Notes: generated from the letters alone by a model not told the origin. A stretch of DNA of 64,000 bases from Dryas octopetala (GCA_963921425.1 OY992837.1:13365896-13429895); one strand, 5' to 3'; positions 22,428 to 34,200 are shown, numbered from the stretch's first letter. Made by a program: numbers and translations.

Positions 22428-25400
22428 ATGAGTTCAACAGAATGGAGACAATCACTGAGTTCTTCACAATATCGCAATTATTTGGCTCGACGGTGCGAGG
22501 CATTTCGAGGAAAGCGACCAATGGTTGATAATGTTTGTGATGATCGAATTGAGGCGGACACCAGTAATAGAGATCAGTCATCCCCTGGTATTTTTTGTAC
22601 GCTTAACTAACATTTATACATTTTTAGGGTTCTTATTTAAAATAAGTTTATATATTGTTTACACTATTAAGTAACATTTTTATTATTATTCTTCTTTAAT
22701 TATAATTTTTTAAGCATGAAAAGTGAAATTAAAATTAATAATACTCAAGTGTAATCATCAATTGGATAGAACGAGTTGGCGATGAAGGCCCAAGTTCAAG
22801 AGTTATGTCAAATCATGAGAATGAAGGTCGATATGCTTCTACAATGCGTGTGAACCATATAACGCAGATGCCAAGTTCAAATACGGAAATCAATTTATTT
22901 GAACAGGTGGAGGATGAAGGCCCAAGCACAAGAGTTTTATCCAATTCTGGCAACAACATTGAGCAACCTCTTAGAAGACGTTTGACTCATATAAGACGAA
23001 TGGCACGTTCGGGTACGTTGCGAATGGCAGACGAGGATAATCTAAATTCTGCTCCTAATGGTGGGTTATTGTTTACATTGTTTTTAGTTTGAATTACAAT
23101 TCTTTCACTCAAAATTAAAAGTGAATTATTTAAAAGCAGAAGTGCCTAATGAAGCGACGAATCGTAATGCGGGACCAGGCAGCATTAGCGTACCTCGAGT
23201 TCAACGTATAGGCCAAGAGAAAGGAGAAATCATAATTGTGCTAGAGATTATTGTGAGAGCATGGAAGTCCCAGGATGCCAATTACCTATACCAACCATAT
23301 GTTCAAAGTGCGCATCGCAATTATTTCATAATGAGACCTCCAATATGTGTTGTTGCAACGGAAAAGTTGCCTTGCCATGGATACCATCTCCGCCAGAAAT
23401 GGTAACACTTTTAATAGACCAAACATCGGAGGCCGGGTAGACACTTTAGGTAAAATATTCGAGCCTACAATCATGTATTTGCCTTCACTTCAATGGGTGT
23501 CCATGTTGATGACAGAATTAATATTGGAGGACGTGGAATTTATACATTTCGAGCACAAGGATCTATATATCATGAAATTGGTAGTCTTCTACCAAGAGAA
23601 GGTAATAGACCGCGATTTCTACAAGCTTATATATATGATACCGAGCTTGCAATTGAAAATCGGTTGGCTGATAGTGATATTCTAGATAGAAGTGTGGTTG
23701 AAAAGATACAACGGATTCTTAATGAACATAATCCGTTCGCTCAGACATTACAACAGTTAGGGTGACACCCACAGTTGCCAAATTGCAAACTCATCTTAAA
23801 GGAGCAACCAGCAACCGGCCTCAATATAGTTTACCATCTGCATCTCAGGTCGCTGCAATTATAATAAGCGGAGATGAAGACACCAATCAAAATAGAAGAA
23901 ATTTCATCGTTCAGACAGCTCAAGGGCAACTTATAAATGTCCAAGACACGGCTGGATTCTATGATCCTTTACAGTATCCGTTGTTATTGTCGTATGGATC
24001 ATATGGATGGGATATTAATAGTCGTGACGATCGTGGAAGAGAACTATCGCCTTGCGACTATTATGCGTATATTTTACAGGTGCGTACAGAAATAAAAACC
24101 ATCTAATTAATTTCAGGGAATTTTGAGATGTAAACCCAAACTTTGATTTTGCGGATACGCAAGGATGATCCATTAGTTCTACTTCGAGGGGGGCGTCTTT
24201 TACAACAGTACGTTGTGGATAATTACGTGAAAATTGAATCACACAGACTTAGATGGGTATGTTCCCATCAAACAACACTTCGAGCTGAACTTTACCAAGG
24301 CCTTCAGGACTCTCTAAATGCTGGTGAAAATAATGCAGGTATGGATCTCTCTCCACAATCATAACTAAATATTATCTACCATGTAAGGAGTGTGCAAAGT
24401 AATTACCAAACAAAAATTTTAATGCCCTAGGTAACATCGGTTGCAGAACCATTTTGCCATCATCATTTGTTGGAAGCCCACGTGACATGTATCAGCGGTA
24501 CCAAGATGCAATGACTTTGGTCCAAAAATATGGGAAGCCTGATCTTTTCATCACAATGACATTGTGGATAAAGGGGTATTGGGCAAAGTTGTTGCACATG
24601 CTTATGTCATTGAATTTCAAAAGCGGGGCCTTCCTCATGTGCACATGCTTATTGTGTTAGATGAAAATGATAAGGTTCACAACCCAGATGATTATGACCG
24701 CATTGTTAGAGCTGAAATACCGGACGAAGATGGAGAGCCGCAACTTTACAATGCAGTGTTAAAACATATGATACATGGTCCATGTGGAGTACAAAACCAA
24801 CATTCTCCATGCATGAAAAATGACAGATGTAAAAGAAGTTACCATAAATTCTTTGCACCCGTCACTATTCTAGGGAGTGATTCTTATCCAATTTATCGAA
24901 GACGAGGAGATCGCATGTCCGTCCCTCTAGATCGACGTGGAACTGTAATGGTTGATAACAGTTGGGTTATTCCATACAATCTGTGGTTGCTTTTAAAGTA
25001 TGATTGTCACATCAATGTAGAAATATGTTGCAGTATAAAAAGTGTCAAGTACTTATATAAGTATGTTTACAAAGGACCAGACAGAGTCACCCTTGAAGTA
25101 CAGCCAGATCCTATTAGAGACGAATTGAATAAGGCAATTTGTCGATGCAAGATGGATTTGTGCACCGGAAGCACTATGGCATATTTTCAAATTTACCATG
25201 AATAAGATATGCCCATCGGTGTGGCGATTACAAATACATCTTCCGAACATGCAACAAGTCCAATATCAAGCTAATGACACTATAACAAATATTTTGTCAA
25301 ATGATGGATTATCAATGACAATGCTTACTGAATATTTCACTCTGAATCGTACGGATGTGGAAGCGAGAAGACATTTGTATCGAGAGATGCCCGAACACTA

Positions 25401-25566
25401 TAGATGGATCAGTAAGGAGAAAATATGGACTAAACGAGTAGGCCTTCAAAGGGTTATTGGGAGGATAAACACAGTCTCACCTTCAGAAGGTGAGAAGTTT
25501 TATCTTCGCATCCTCCTTAATCATGTGAAAGGGACCAAGATTATTCGAGGATTTACGAACTGTTGA
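22428..25566 (+). pseudogene. Helitron Rep (HUH) N-terminal region, decayed
   Basis: It starts MSSTEWRQSLSSSQYRNYLA. Then come ALPWIPSPPEM, GGRGIYTFRAQGSIYHEIGS, FYDPLQYPLLLSYGSYGWD, LLRGGRLLQQYVVDNYVKIE and the HUH metal site GLPHVHML (about 24628-24651). The YLYKYVYKG segment near 25050 carries the catalytic tyrosines. The Helitron_like_N order is complete, but the frame breaks near 23400, 23760, 23810, 24560 and 25140. About 40 residues between LFITMT and the segment before the HUH site are missing. Some breaks (near 22587, 23065 and 24100) could be introns, since GT/AG sites are present. Confidence 0.85.
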
Positions 25567-27060
25567 TGATGTAATGTGTCCCACGTTTAAGCAAGCAGCC
25601 GAAAGACGGGGTTAGCCAATAAAATCTTATTTCTTGATTTTCAAATGATTTAAATCAGAATTTTTTTTTTTTTTAACTTTCTTAATGTTGTTGTGATTTT
25701 TGTGTGTAGGTTTATTAGAAGAAGATGGCAGTATTCAACAATGTTTGCATGAGGCCTCTACTATGAGGATGCCATCAGCTTTACGAAGATTATTCGTTAC
25801 AATTTTGGTGTATTGTGAACCAACTGGTGTACGGAGATTATGGGACGAATTTTATCCATTCTTGATTGAAGATTATCCTTCTTCAAGAGACGTAAATGAT
25901 GTGTTCGTCGTCAACAGACTCTTGTGTGATTTAAACGGACTACTGGAGCAGTTTAACAAAAACATTTCACAATACGATCTTTCCCAAATGACAAGTGATA
26001 TCGAAACAAGCTCAATGGAGCCGAGATGTATTCAAGATGAAATGTTGATAAGCATTCCACAAGGGGACCTTGATGCAATTGAGCGTCCAAATGACGACCA
26101 AAAGTTTGCATTCAACACAATAATGGGCGTAGTTGACCGTCATGAAAATTCAATATTCTTTGTGGATGGTCCATGTGGAATTGGAAAAACTTACTTATAT
26201 CGTGCATTGTTGGCAAACTTAAGGAGATTAGGTCTTATAGCATTGGCAACAGCAACATCTGGAATAGCGGCTACGATATTTCCGGGTGGGAGGACAACCC
26301 ATTCTAGATTCAAGATTCAAGATTCCACTAAACCCTGATGCATCATCAACGTGCTCTATTAGTAAACAATCTGATCTTGCAAAATTGATACAAAGGACAA
26401 CAGCAATCATTTGGGATGAAGCCACAATGGCGCATCGTCATGCCTTTGAAGCATTGGATGGAACTTTTAGAGATATATTAGATGTCGATTTACCGTTTGG
26501 GGGGAAGATAATGATCTTTGGTGGAGATTTTCGACAAGTTCTTCCCGTAGTTCCGAAAGGGACCAAAGCTGAACTAAGTCAAGCCAGTGTGGTGAAAGCA
26601 TCATTTTGGTCTCAAATAAAGATTCTGAAACTCAAAGAAAATATGAGATCTAGAAATGATGAACACTTTTCTGAATTTTTACTTCGTGTTGGCAATGGGG
26701 AAGAACATGTGGTCAAGGATGACATGATTAAAATACCAGAAAATATGGTTGTATCGTGGGAAAGCGAGCAATCCATTAATCAACTGATTGCTGAGGTTTT
26801 CCCTAATTTGGAAGATCATGTATATGATGCGAGGTACATGGTGGAAAGAGCCTTAATAACCCCTACAAACGAAGTTGTTGACATGTTAAATGAAAAGATA
26901 ATTGGTATCTTTCCAGGTATGGAAGAGACTTTGTATTCATTTGACAAGGTCGAGGACGACACAAGAAATTTGTATCAACCAGAATTTTTAAATGCAATAA
27001 CGGTTGGTGGTTTGCCGCCACACAAATTGACGTTAAAGAGAGGTGCTCCAATCATGTTGC
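25567..27060 (+). pseudogene. Helitron PIF1-type helicase, 5' part, frameshifted
   Basis: After the segment GLLEEDGSIQQCLHEA, the helicase domain shows a Walker A variant GPCGIGKTYLY (about 26168-26200; the family usually has GPGGTGKT), ATSGIAATIFPGGRTTHSRFKI, a Walker B-like WDEATM and GGDFRQVLPVVP. A 7-base tandem duplication (gattcaa twice, 26307-26320) shifts the frame inside HSRFKI. The frame then runs cleanly to 27060, where the CACTA element begins. The C-terminal part resumes at 33766. Confidence 0.88.
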
Positions 27061-27299
27061 CACTACAAGAAAAACTGTAATAGACATCACTTTTTTAATA
27101 TCAGTTTTTACATTAACCGATATCGTATAGTTTTAGATATCGATTAATTTTGTAGACGATGTCTAAACTCATTAACATATCACCATTTTTTTTTTCCGAT
27201 ATCTTAATTTTTCCCTGTTGATTAAGTTTTTTAAAAAACTGATATGTAAAAATCATATCTAATATCTATATTTCACAAAAAAAAAAACACGGGGGAATT

Positions 27300-27900
27300 T
27301 TTTCCCCTAACTTAAAAATTTTGGCCAAGTGTTCCAACCTCAGTCACGATATCCACACACACAGATTCCCTTCTATGCAGACATCTCCTTCTAGCTCTCT
27401 CACCCTCTCAAACACAAACTGAGACACACACTCGATCGCCGCCATTCTCGATCTCTTTCTCTCTCGCGTCTCGTTCTCACTCAGACCTTGCCATCGAAGT
27501 CGAAGTTGCCGTCGGCGGTCAAGTACGAACTATCTCATCCTCCTGGGTTGCGGCGTCAAAAGGTAAGTTCAGTCTCATCTCTCCTGGGTTCTCTCTTTAT
27601 CTCTGTCCTCTTCTCTCTATCTCTCTGTCCTCTTCTCTCTTGTTGTTGTTTAGGTTTTTCTTCAAATTAGGGATTTTCTTGGTTTTCAATTTCTCGAAAT
27701 TAGGGGTTTTCAATTTCTCGAAATTAGGGGTTTTCTTGGTTTTCAATTTCTCTCTATTTGGAACAGGATATTGTCACGTATTTAATTCACTAGGAGGATA
27801 TGTTACTGAGAAAGATTTGCTAGGAAACTATCTTGCTATGTTTACTAGTTTTGTTCTCAGGGATTTGTATTTTGACTTTGTGCTGGGATATGGCCTTTCC
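27300..27900 (+). other. Exon-like leader and intron start inside the CACTA element
   Basis: A CT-rich leader is followed by 'gcggcgtcaaaag|gtaagt' near 27561, a very good splice donor. At 27662-27750 three imperfect copies of 'ttcaatttctcgaaattagggg' lie in tandem. This could be a captured promoter and first exon or the element's own 5' transcribed part. No protein family is recognised. Confidence 0.35.
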
Positions 27901-28085
27901 CAAAAGTAGCTAATCGGAGCCAAGAAAATAGTAGAAATTGTCAATCTATATGTAATGAGAACCAAGTGGTTCATTCCCTCATCAAGCACTTTCTTGAGCA
28001 GAATATTCACTATGGCGAAGACGAAATCGATTGCTACCATAGCAATAAAAGGCTTCCATTCATCACAGCCCTTCATCTCTGCCAT
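27891..28085 (-). pseudogene. WAT1-related (EamA) transporter, captured first exon
   Basis: The minus strand reads MAEMKGCDEWKPFIAMVAID and continues VNILLKKVLDEGMNHLVLIT, then YRLTISTIFLAPISYFWER. This is the N-terminal exon of nodulin MtN21/WAT1-type membrane proteins, covering the first transmembrane helix and part of the second. No splice donor follows WER and the rest of the gene is absent. It is the only fragment in the element on the minus strand. Confidence 0.82.
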
Positions 28086-28219
28086 TCAATTCAGCACACT
28101 CTAGGAGTCAAGACTAGAACCTCTCCCATCACTTTCCTGGAAAACAAGAGACAATACACAGAGACATGAGCTAAGCTCCATTGGACAGAAATTGACGACG
28201 TCGTTTTGAAGAGAAGAAG

Positions 28220-28629
28220 ATGAACACAGACATTACTGCGTCGGAGAAGCCAGAGTACCCGGTCTTTGATCGGAACCTTCCATTCACCAAAGTGGTCGGC
28301 AACTTCAGCACCCTCGACTACCTCTGCTTCGCCACCATCACCGCTGTGTCTGTCACCGTAGGCTACCTCTCCGATCTCTCTTTCTCTCACCCTTTTTCTA
28401 TTTCTTGTTTGTTTTTTTCAAATAAAGTAGTAACTTTTGTAAATGATTTTTATTTTATTTAATTTGTGCAATAATTATAGGGATTAAGCCAGGGATTAAA
28501 GGGCCGTCAATGGTGACCGGAGGTCTGATTGGGGTGATGGGCTGGTTCATGTACGCTTACCAGAACTCGGCGGGTCGCATCATGGGCTTCTTCCCCAACG
28601 ATGATGAGGTAGCCCGTTACAAGAAATGA
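28220..28629 (+). pseudogene. Complex I 20.9-kDa-like subunit, captured nearly complete copy
   Basis: Exon 1 (28220-28373) reads MNTDITASEKPEYP then FTKVVGNFSTLDYLCF and VTVGYLS. Exon 2 (28481-28629) reads IKPGIKGPSMVTGG then MYAYQNSAGRIMGFFPNDDE and ends VARYKK and stop. Joined, they would give 100 residues, full length for the plant NADH-ubiquinone oxidoreductase 20.9-kDa-like subunit of mitochondrial complex I. The acceptor (aattatag) is normal. The donor position reads ccg|AT instead of GT, so normal splicing is not expected. Both coding exons are otherwise open. This is the best preserved fragment in the CACTA element. Confidence 0.8.
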
Positions 28630-29545
28630 AATGAAATCAATCTTACTTTTTTTAGTGTTTTTTTTTTTTTTAATAATCAGACTGTTCCTTTTTTGTACTC
28701 TGAATTTATTGATGGGTTTGTGGATTCCAAGTCAATGCTGTGATTTAGGTGTGAAAAATGTCATTCAACTGATAATAAAATGTTGTTATGAGCTCCTTAT
28801 TCTGAAATTCTATGCAAGTAATCGAATATTTTGTTTTGTGGTGTTAGCTCTCAACAATGTGGTCTTGTTAGTGCTTTTCTCATGCTTCTTCGTGACTTGG
28901 TTCTAATTATCGACTTACTTCTTTTTGCATTATCTGTTAGCTTATGGCTTAGCTTAGCAGCACTCTCAGTGGATTCATTTAGTCAATTGGGTCAAACTTA
29001 GTATGTAGTTTCCAGAGCTTTGTCTCCCTTTAATTTGTGTGATTATTGCTTAAGAATCTGAGAAATTTGAGTAAATTGATGATGATGCTGATGAGAATCT
29101 GAGTTTTAATGGTTTCTATAGACTTTTAAGGTTTTGAAGGTTAGGAATTTTATGCAAAAAATGAAAAACTCAGATTTAATTGGGGAAATGAATATTTCAC
29201 TTTTATTGTGGTTCTTGTTGTGAGTTTTAGAACTATGGAACACGGACATCTGAAAACAGAAAAAACACAATTGTTTAAAATAGTGTAGGGGTTGAGCTAT
29301 AATTTAGTTTTCTCTCCTAATGAACTGAGCTATAATTATATTGGGTAGGAACCGTAAGATGGTTTCAGATATGTGGAAAAATTGAGCTGTACACCTTGGA
29401 CTCAAAAATTGAGAGAGAGAGAGAGATATATATATATATATAGTCCTCTCTTATCAAGAAAAAGAAAGTTTCTTTGCTGGTGGGTCTGAGAAAGTTTGTC
29501 TTGTAAGGTTTTTGAGGGTGTGGGGAAGAAGATTATTGGGTGGGG

Positions 29546-29645
29546 ATGGCAACATTTGCAGGGACTACCCAGAAGTGCTAGGCACGTGAGAAGACTGTCT
29601 ACTTGGTTGATCAGCTCACTGCTGACAACTAATTCTACAAAATTA
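29546..29645 (+). pseudogene. LIM domain protein (WLIM/GLIM type), captured first exon
   Basis: ATG opens MATFAGTTQKC, then a stop, then KTVYLVDQLTADN, the start of plant two-LIM actin-bundling proteins. The Lys after the first zinc Cys is TAG, the second zinc Cys is Arg (CGT), and the Lys after ADN is TAA. The remaining LIM sequence is missing. Confidence 0.8.
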
Positions 29646-29734
29646 ATATCCTCTATTGATCAAACTTTTTTGTGGAACAAATATCTTACATTCTTTAAGT
29701 TACTGAACTTTCTGTATGAAACATAATATATCAG

Positions 29735-29830
29735 GAAGGTGTCACCCTTGAAATAGCAGAGGCTGTAGTAGGAGCTTTGAATGGTGAACTTTCTGCAACT
29801 GCTGTCAATGCTCCCATGGTCCTTGCTGAG
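29735..29830 (+). pseudogene. D-3-phosphoglycerate dehydrogenase, captured exon
   Basis: A 32-codon exon flanked by an acceptor (atatcag) and a donor (gtatgt) reads EGVTLEIAEAVVGALNGEL then SATAVNAPMVLAE. This is the segment of plastid PGDH following the catalytic domain. PGDH catalyses the first step of the phosphorylated serine pathway. The exon is open, but the neighbouring exons are absent. Confidence 0.82.
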
Positions 29831-31429
29831 GTATGTGATGCATGGTACATCATTCCCATTAACCAATGAATTATAGTAATTCATACCAAAAGATTAAGCT
29901 GAAACATGGTTCATGTCGATCCTTAGATTGTGTCAGAGCTGGCTCCACTCTTATAATGGATTATATGGTTTCCAGTGATCCATCTGCTATTATTATTATT
30001 TTTTTTAATTTGGATTTTATGTCTTTATATTTTTATTTCCCATTAGTTATAATGAATTTTTGTCTGCCATTAGTTCTTGCCTGATTTGGTTTGCTATTGC
30101 CAGGACAGTTGTTTGGAAGTGTTGTATAAAAATAATGGACTCAATTTCTGCCTTCAATAGCTATGATTTTGCATCTGGAAGTTGGGCTAATTTTTTTTTT
30201 TTGTTGGTATAATGGGGGTTGAGAAGCTAATTCATGACTTCTGTTTTGTAAAGTTCAAAATATTGTGTTGGAGAGCTAATTCACTTTCTTTTCTTACAAC
30301 TGACTGACTTGGAGAGGTCTAACAGTCTAAAAAAATTGTGGTTCCTTCTTCCATTTTGTGAAATATATTGACAGTCCTTAAGTCCTATCATAGAATATTC
30401 CCTTTCTGTCCAATGTGTAATCAATGGGTTTGGTCAAGGGATCTTTCTGATTTTACTCAACAACCATGGTCCAAATCTGTAAGCTCGTACTCACAGGGAA
30501 ATTTGGAGACAATTATGTCATGAATCTGTGTAAGTTTTGGACAAATTTGTGCTAAGATAAGGGTGGGGGGTCCTTTTGGCTTTACAAATAAGAAAGCTTG
30601 CTTATGCATGACATATCATTCACTACTATGATGTCCTTTTGAGGCACGGTGACCAAATGTTTGTCATATCCCAAACTTAAATGAGTCAAGTTAAATCAAT
30701 CATTTAACAAAAAAGAAAAGAAAATTGCAATCGTGGCTGATCTGGGAACTTTGATGCTCCAATGCGCATATCCTGTGGCATTTCAGGTTTAGAAAAAAAT
30801 CAAGGGTTGGATAACTTGCCTTAAAAAGGTGGACCTCGTTTATATTATATCCACTGCATGGCTCTTGATAGTGGCTCATACTGACAGGCTTGCATATGCA
30901 TCACTTAAATATACCTTTTCCTTTGTCTTTTCCTTTTTAATTTAATTTATTCCTACATTTGTGCTCTTGAGAATAACTTAAAAAGTATGCATGCACACAA
31001 TTAAGAGTAGATAAAATTTGTATGATGGCAATAGAAATCACAATTCTCCAATTTTGTTTGGTAGGTGATTTTTTATTTTATTTTATGGATATTAACTTAT
31101 TTATTAATGTTGAAAAATCTAGTGCTGCAGTTCTTGAAATGGTGATTATCTTTGGTGATGTCTCATTTGTTTTAGCCAAGAGGTGGTAACAATGTCACAG
31201 ATGGTCCCTGAGTTAATATGGAAATTGTACTACTTGGACAAGTAAATATGAATCCTTTCTGTGCTTAACAAATGAAAGAAATTATTTCATTTCTTTTTCT
31301 TTCCCTTAATCCTTTGTTTCAGTTAAATGTAGAAGTTTAGCATTAATTGTGTCATGTTTGGAGTAAATCTTTTTTTGTTTGTTATTGTTTTAATCTTGAA
31401 GTGAGCCTTTTTCTCTTATTCCATTGCAG

Positions 31430-32669
31430 ATATGTAAATGATGGGAGACCCTTCTGGCAATATATAGCCAGTTCTTCCACTGGCTGCTCAGATTCTCAGT
31501 ACTTTGAAGAACTTTATAACTACTATACAACTGACGAGGTTGGGTGATCTATAAGTACCATTTTTTGTATGACATGTAGAAGTGTGAATTTGGTTATGAT
31601 ATTTTCTCTGTTTTTTTTCCATAGGCTTGGCACCTCTGTGATCCTGAAGTTGAGAAAGTATTCGAAGCTCTAAGAAAAGCAGGTGTCAAAGTAGCTGTTG
31701 TCTCAAATTTTGATACCCAATTAAGACCACTTTTGCAGGCTCTAGAGATGCAGGCTGTGATGCTTGGCTTTGGGGAACTGATGTTCACTCCTTTAAGGAG
31801 GTACGTTCTCATCACATCTCTACTACACTATGGGATGTTTGGGTAAGGGTGTTTACGATGTGTAATTTACAATGTCCTAAAAAACCTCTAGGAACATGGG
31901 CCTATCATAGGTCATATTCTTACACTTCAGGTTATTACTATGCCATAATTTCAGCCTCAGTTGAGATGCAATTTTCTTATGTTTTTCCTTGTTTTCAGTG
32001 CAATCATACATGTCACTCCCCCTATCACTCTCTTATTTTTTCAACTCTGTAAGTTTGTAGTGGTGACCCCAAGATGGACTCTCTACTCTCCTATCTCAAT
32101 TTCAATATATTCAAGGTGGGATGGTGCTGTTGGTGTTAGTATATTGAAGAACAAAATTGGCAAATAGGTCACACACCACATTTTGTAATGCAAGGTGTCC
32201 AACTTCAGTATTTTCTAATTTCCTTTCATATGAAGATTGACGAACTCTAGGCTGATGGTTTGTGAAATGTAGGCCATCTGAATCATATATATGTGCAGCC
32301 ATCTAAATTCAATACTTGCTGCAATCTTATTAATGCTGAATCATATATATGTGCAGCCATATAAATTCAATACTTGCTGCAATCGTATTAATGCTGAATC
32401 ATATATATGTGCAGCCATATAAATTCAATACTTGCTGCAATCTTATTAATGCTTTTGGCCTATATTTTCTTAATGCCCTTTGGGATCTTTGCTGAATGCA
32501 CTTTTCAATACTTTGGGATCCTTGCTCATATAGATTTATTAATTAATGCACTTTTCTTTCTTGTTTTCAGTGGAGTAACCTGAAGAGCAAGAGGAGCAGT
32601 TACACACGGGAACAAATAGATGAAGTCCGGGTTGAATGGGGAGATTATGTTTCCATGAATTTTATTTAG
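31430..32669 (+). pseudogene. HAD-like hydrolase (HDHD3-type) fragments plus unknown last exon
   Basis: Exon A (31430-31538) reads YVNDGRPFWQYIASSSTGCS then YFEELYNYYTTDE. Exon B (31625-31800) reads AWHLCDPEVEKVFEALRKAG, then VAVVSNFDTQLRPLLQA, which contains the HAD motif II Ser-Asn. After LLQA the next residues fit the family only in another frame (RDAGCDAWLWGTDVHSFKE), so the stretch in between, with motifs III and IV, was deleted. Splice sites are good. A last exon at 32571-32669 (WSNLKSKRSSYTREQIDE ... stop) splices in frame with the second reading, but I do not recognise it; it may come from another gene. Confidence 0.78.
32280..32455 (+). repeat. Three-copy 60-base tandem repeat
   Basis: Three near-identical units built on 'catatatatgtgcagccat' and 'aattcaatacttgctgcaat' lie in tandem in the intron before the last exon of the HAD fragment. 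Confidence 0.85.
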
Positions 32670-33134
32670 TAGTCACATGCATGTTTTTGGTACCTTTTTG
32701 AGCATTTTGTTGTAGATATGAAGATATATACTAGCTAGTTCACATTCAAATCTTTTGTATAGGCATAATTTAGGCCTAGCTGAATTGCACTGTCATGCCT
32801 TCATTATTTTTGTACATGTTGGCATGTGTTTAATTAGGATCTAGCTAGCTAAAGATGGATAGTGATTTTGGGGTATACATGATGAGGGCTATCCATAAAT
32901 CTATATGGATTTGTAATCTTATTTTGTTAACTTCATTACTGAGTTTGGATGTTGGATTCATTTACATGAATGGAAGAATTTAAGTTGGATTACTTTAGAA
33001 GCTTAGTAATTGTTGCGTGGATGCATATTTACCAATTAATTTTTATCAATATCATAAGCCTATTGCATATCAGATTATGTAAAAATGCAACGATAAGGAA
33101 TGAAGTTTCAACACATTTAAAAAACAAAAAACCG

Positions 33135-33510
33135 ATATCTAAAAAATACTTTTATATCAGATTTTAAGTACAAATCCGATATGTTATACATATTTTATAT
33201 CCGATTTTAAGTACAAAACGGATATGTTATACACCTTTTATATCCGATTTTAAGTACAAAACCGATATGTTATACACCTTTTATATCATATTTTAAGTAC
33301 AAAACCGATATGTTATACACCTTTTATATCCGATTTTAAGTACAAAACCGATATTGAATACACATTTTATATCCGATTTTAAGTACCAAACCGATATTGA
33401 ATACACCTTTTATATCTGATTTTAAGTACAAAACCGATATATTATACTCATTTTATATCTGATTTTAAGTACCAATACGATATTAAATACATTTTTTATA
33501 TCGGTTTCAA
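33135..33510 (+). repeat. CACTA subterminal array of 43-44-base repeats
   Basis: Eight or nine imperfect units of the form 'ttttatatccgattttaagt' plus 'acaaaaccgatatgttatacacc' form an array near the right end. The left end has the same ccgatat motifs but not the array. In CACTA elements such repeats bind the element's transposase. Confidence 0.85.
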
Positions 33511-33765
33511 AATTACTAATGATATCATAAGTATCTTACATATCGGTATGCAATTTTTAAGATATCAGAAATGATTAATATCTTATAACAATGGTGGTGT
33601 ATCATATCAGATTATCAAACAAATACGATATCTAATATAGTATAGACATCAGTGTATAACCGATATGTAATATGGGAGAATAGATATCAGCACTCAATAT
33701 ATCGGTTGGAAACCTAAATAGATATCGGTTTATCACTGATATATATTAAGGTTTTTCTTGTAGTG

Positions 33766-34200
33766 CTAAGGAATATTGATCCGAAATTGGGATTGTGTAA
33801 TGGTACCAGATTATTGTTCCGTGGTTCTTACCAAAACCTCATTGACGCTGAAATTCTAACTGGGCAATTTGCGGGAACTAGAGTTTTTCTACCAAGAATT
33901 CCTCTAAAGAATGCAGAGACTGCTGGACTCCCATTCGAATTGACAAGGAAGCAGTTTCCAGTTAAATTGAGTTTCTCCTTGACTATAAACAAATCTCAAG
34001 GTCAGACAATACCACACGTAGGTATTTATCTTCCAGATCATGTTTTCAGTCATGGACAATTATATGTGGCTTTATCGAGAGGGGTTTCAAGGTCAACAAC
34101 TAAGGTTCAAGTAAAAAAAGGCTCAATAGTCGGTGAAAGTGGCATTTTTACCAGAAATGTGGTGTACAAAGAAGTTTTGCTCCAACACGATATCGTATGA
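33766..34200 (+). pseudogene. Helitron helicase, 3' part after the CACTA insertion
   Basis: The frame resumes as LRNIDPKLGLCNGTRLLFRG and ends in TINKSQGQTIPHVGIYLPDH, FSHGQLYVALSRGVS and a stop. These are the last PIF1 helicase motifs (LTINKSQGQT, YVALSR). It continues the helicase part ending at 27060. The same region, uninterrupted, is present at 35581-36246. Confidence 0.9.

Larger units (their letters stand above)
27061..33765. mobile_element. Non-autonomous CACTA element carrying gene fragments (Pack-CACTA)
   Basis: The ends are perfect 15-base inverted repeats: CACTACAAGAAAAAC at 27061 and its complement ending at 33765. Subterminal DNA is packed with ccgatat/atatcgg motifs on both sides, typical of CACTA elements. 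Left flank ends tgc. The right end reads gtagtgctaagg, so the 3-bp duplication TGC is readable only if it overlaps the last two bases of the right end. The uninterrupted site exists at about 35810-35820 (atgttgctaagg). No transposase is encoded. Instead it carries fragments of five unrelated host genes, four on the plus strand and one on the minus strand. This is transduplication, known for CACTA and Mutator-like elements. Confidence 0.88.

Noticed and set aside
33135..33510. Regularly spaced repeats that could suggest a CRISPR-like array
   Set aside because: The units are directly adjacent, all parts diverge alike and there are no unique spacers. They match CACTA subterminal repeats in a plant genome.
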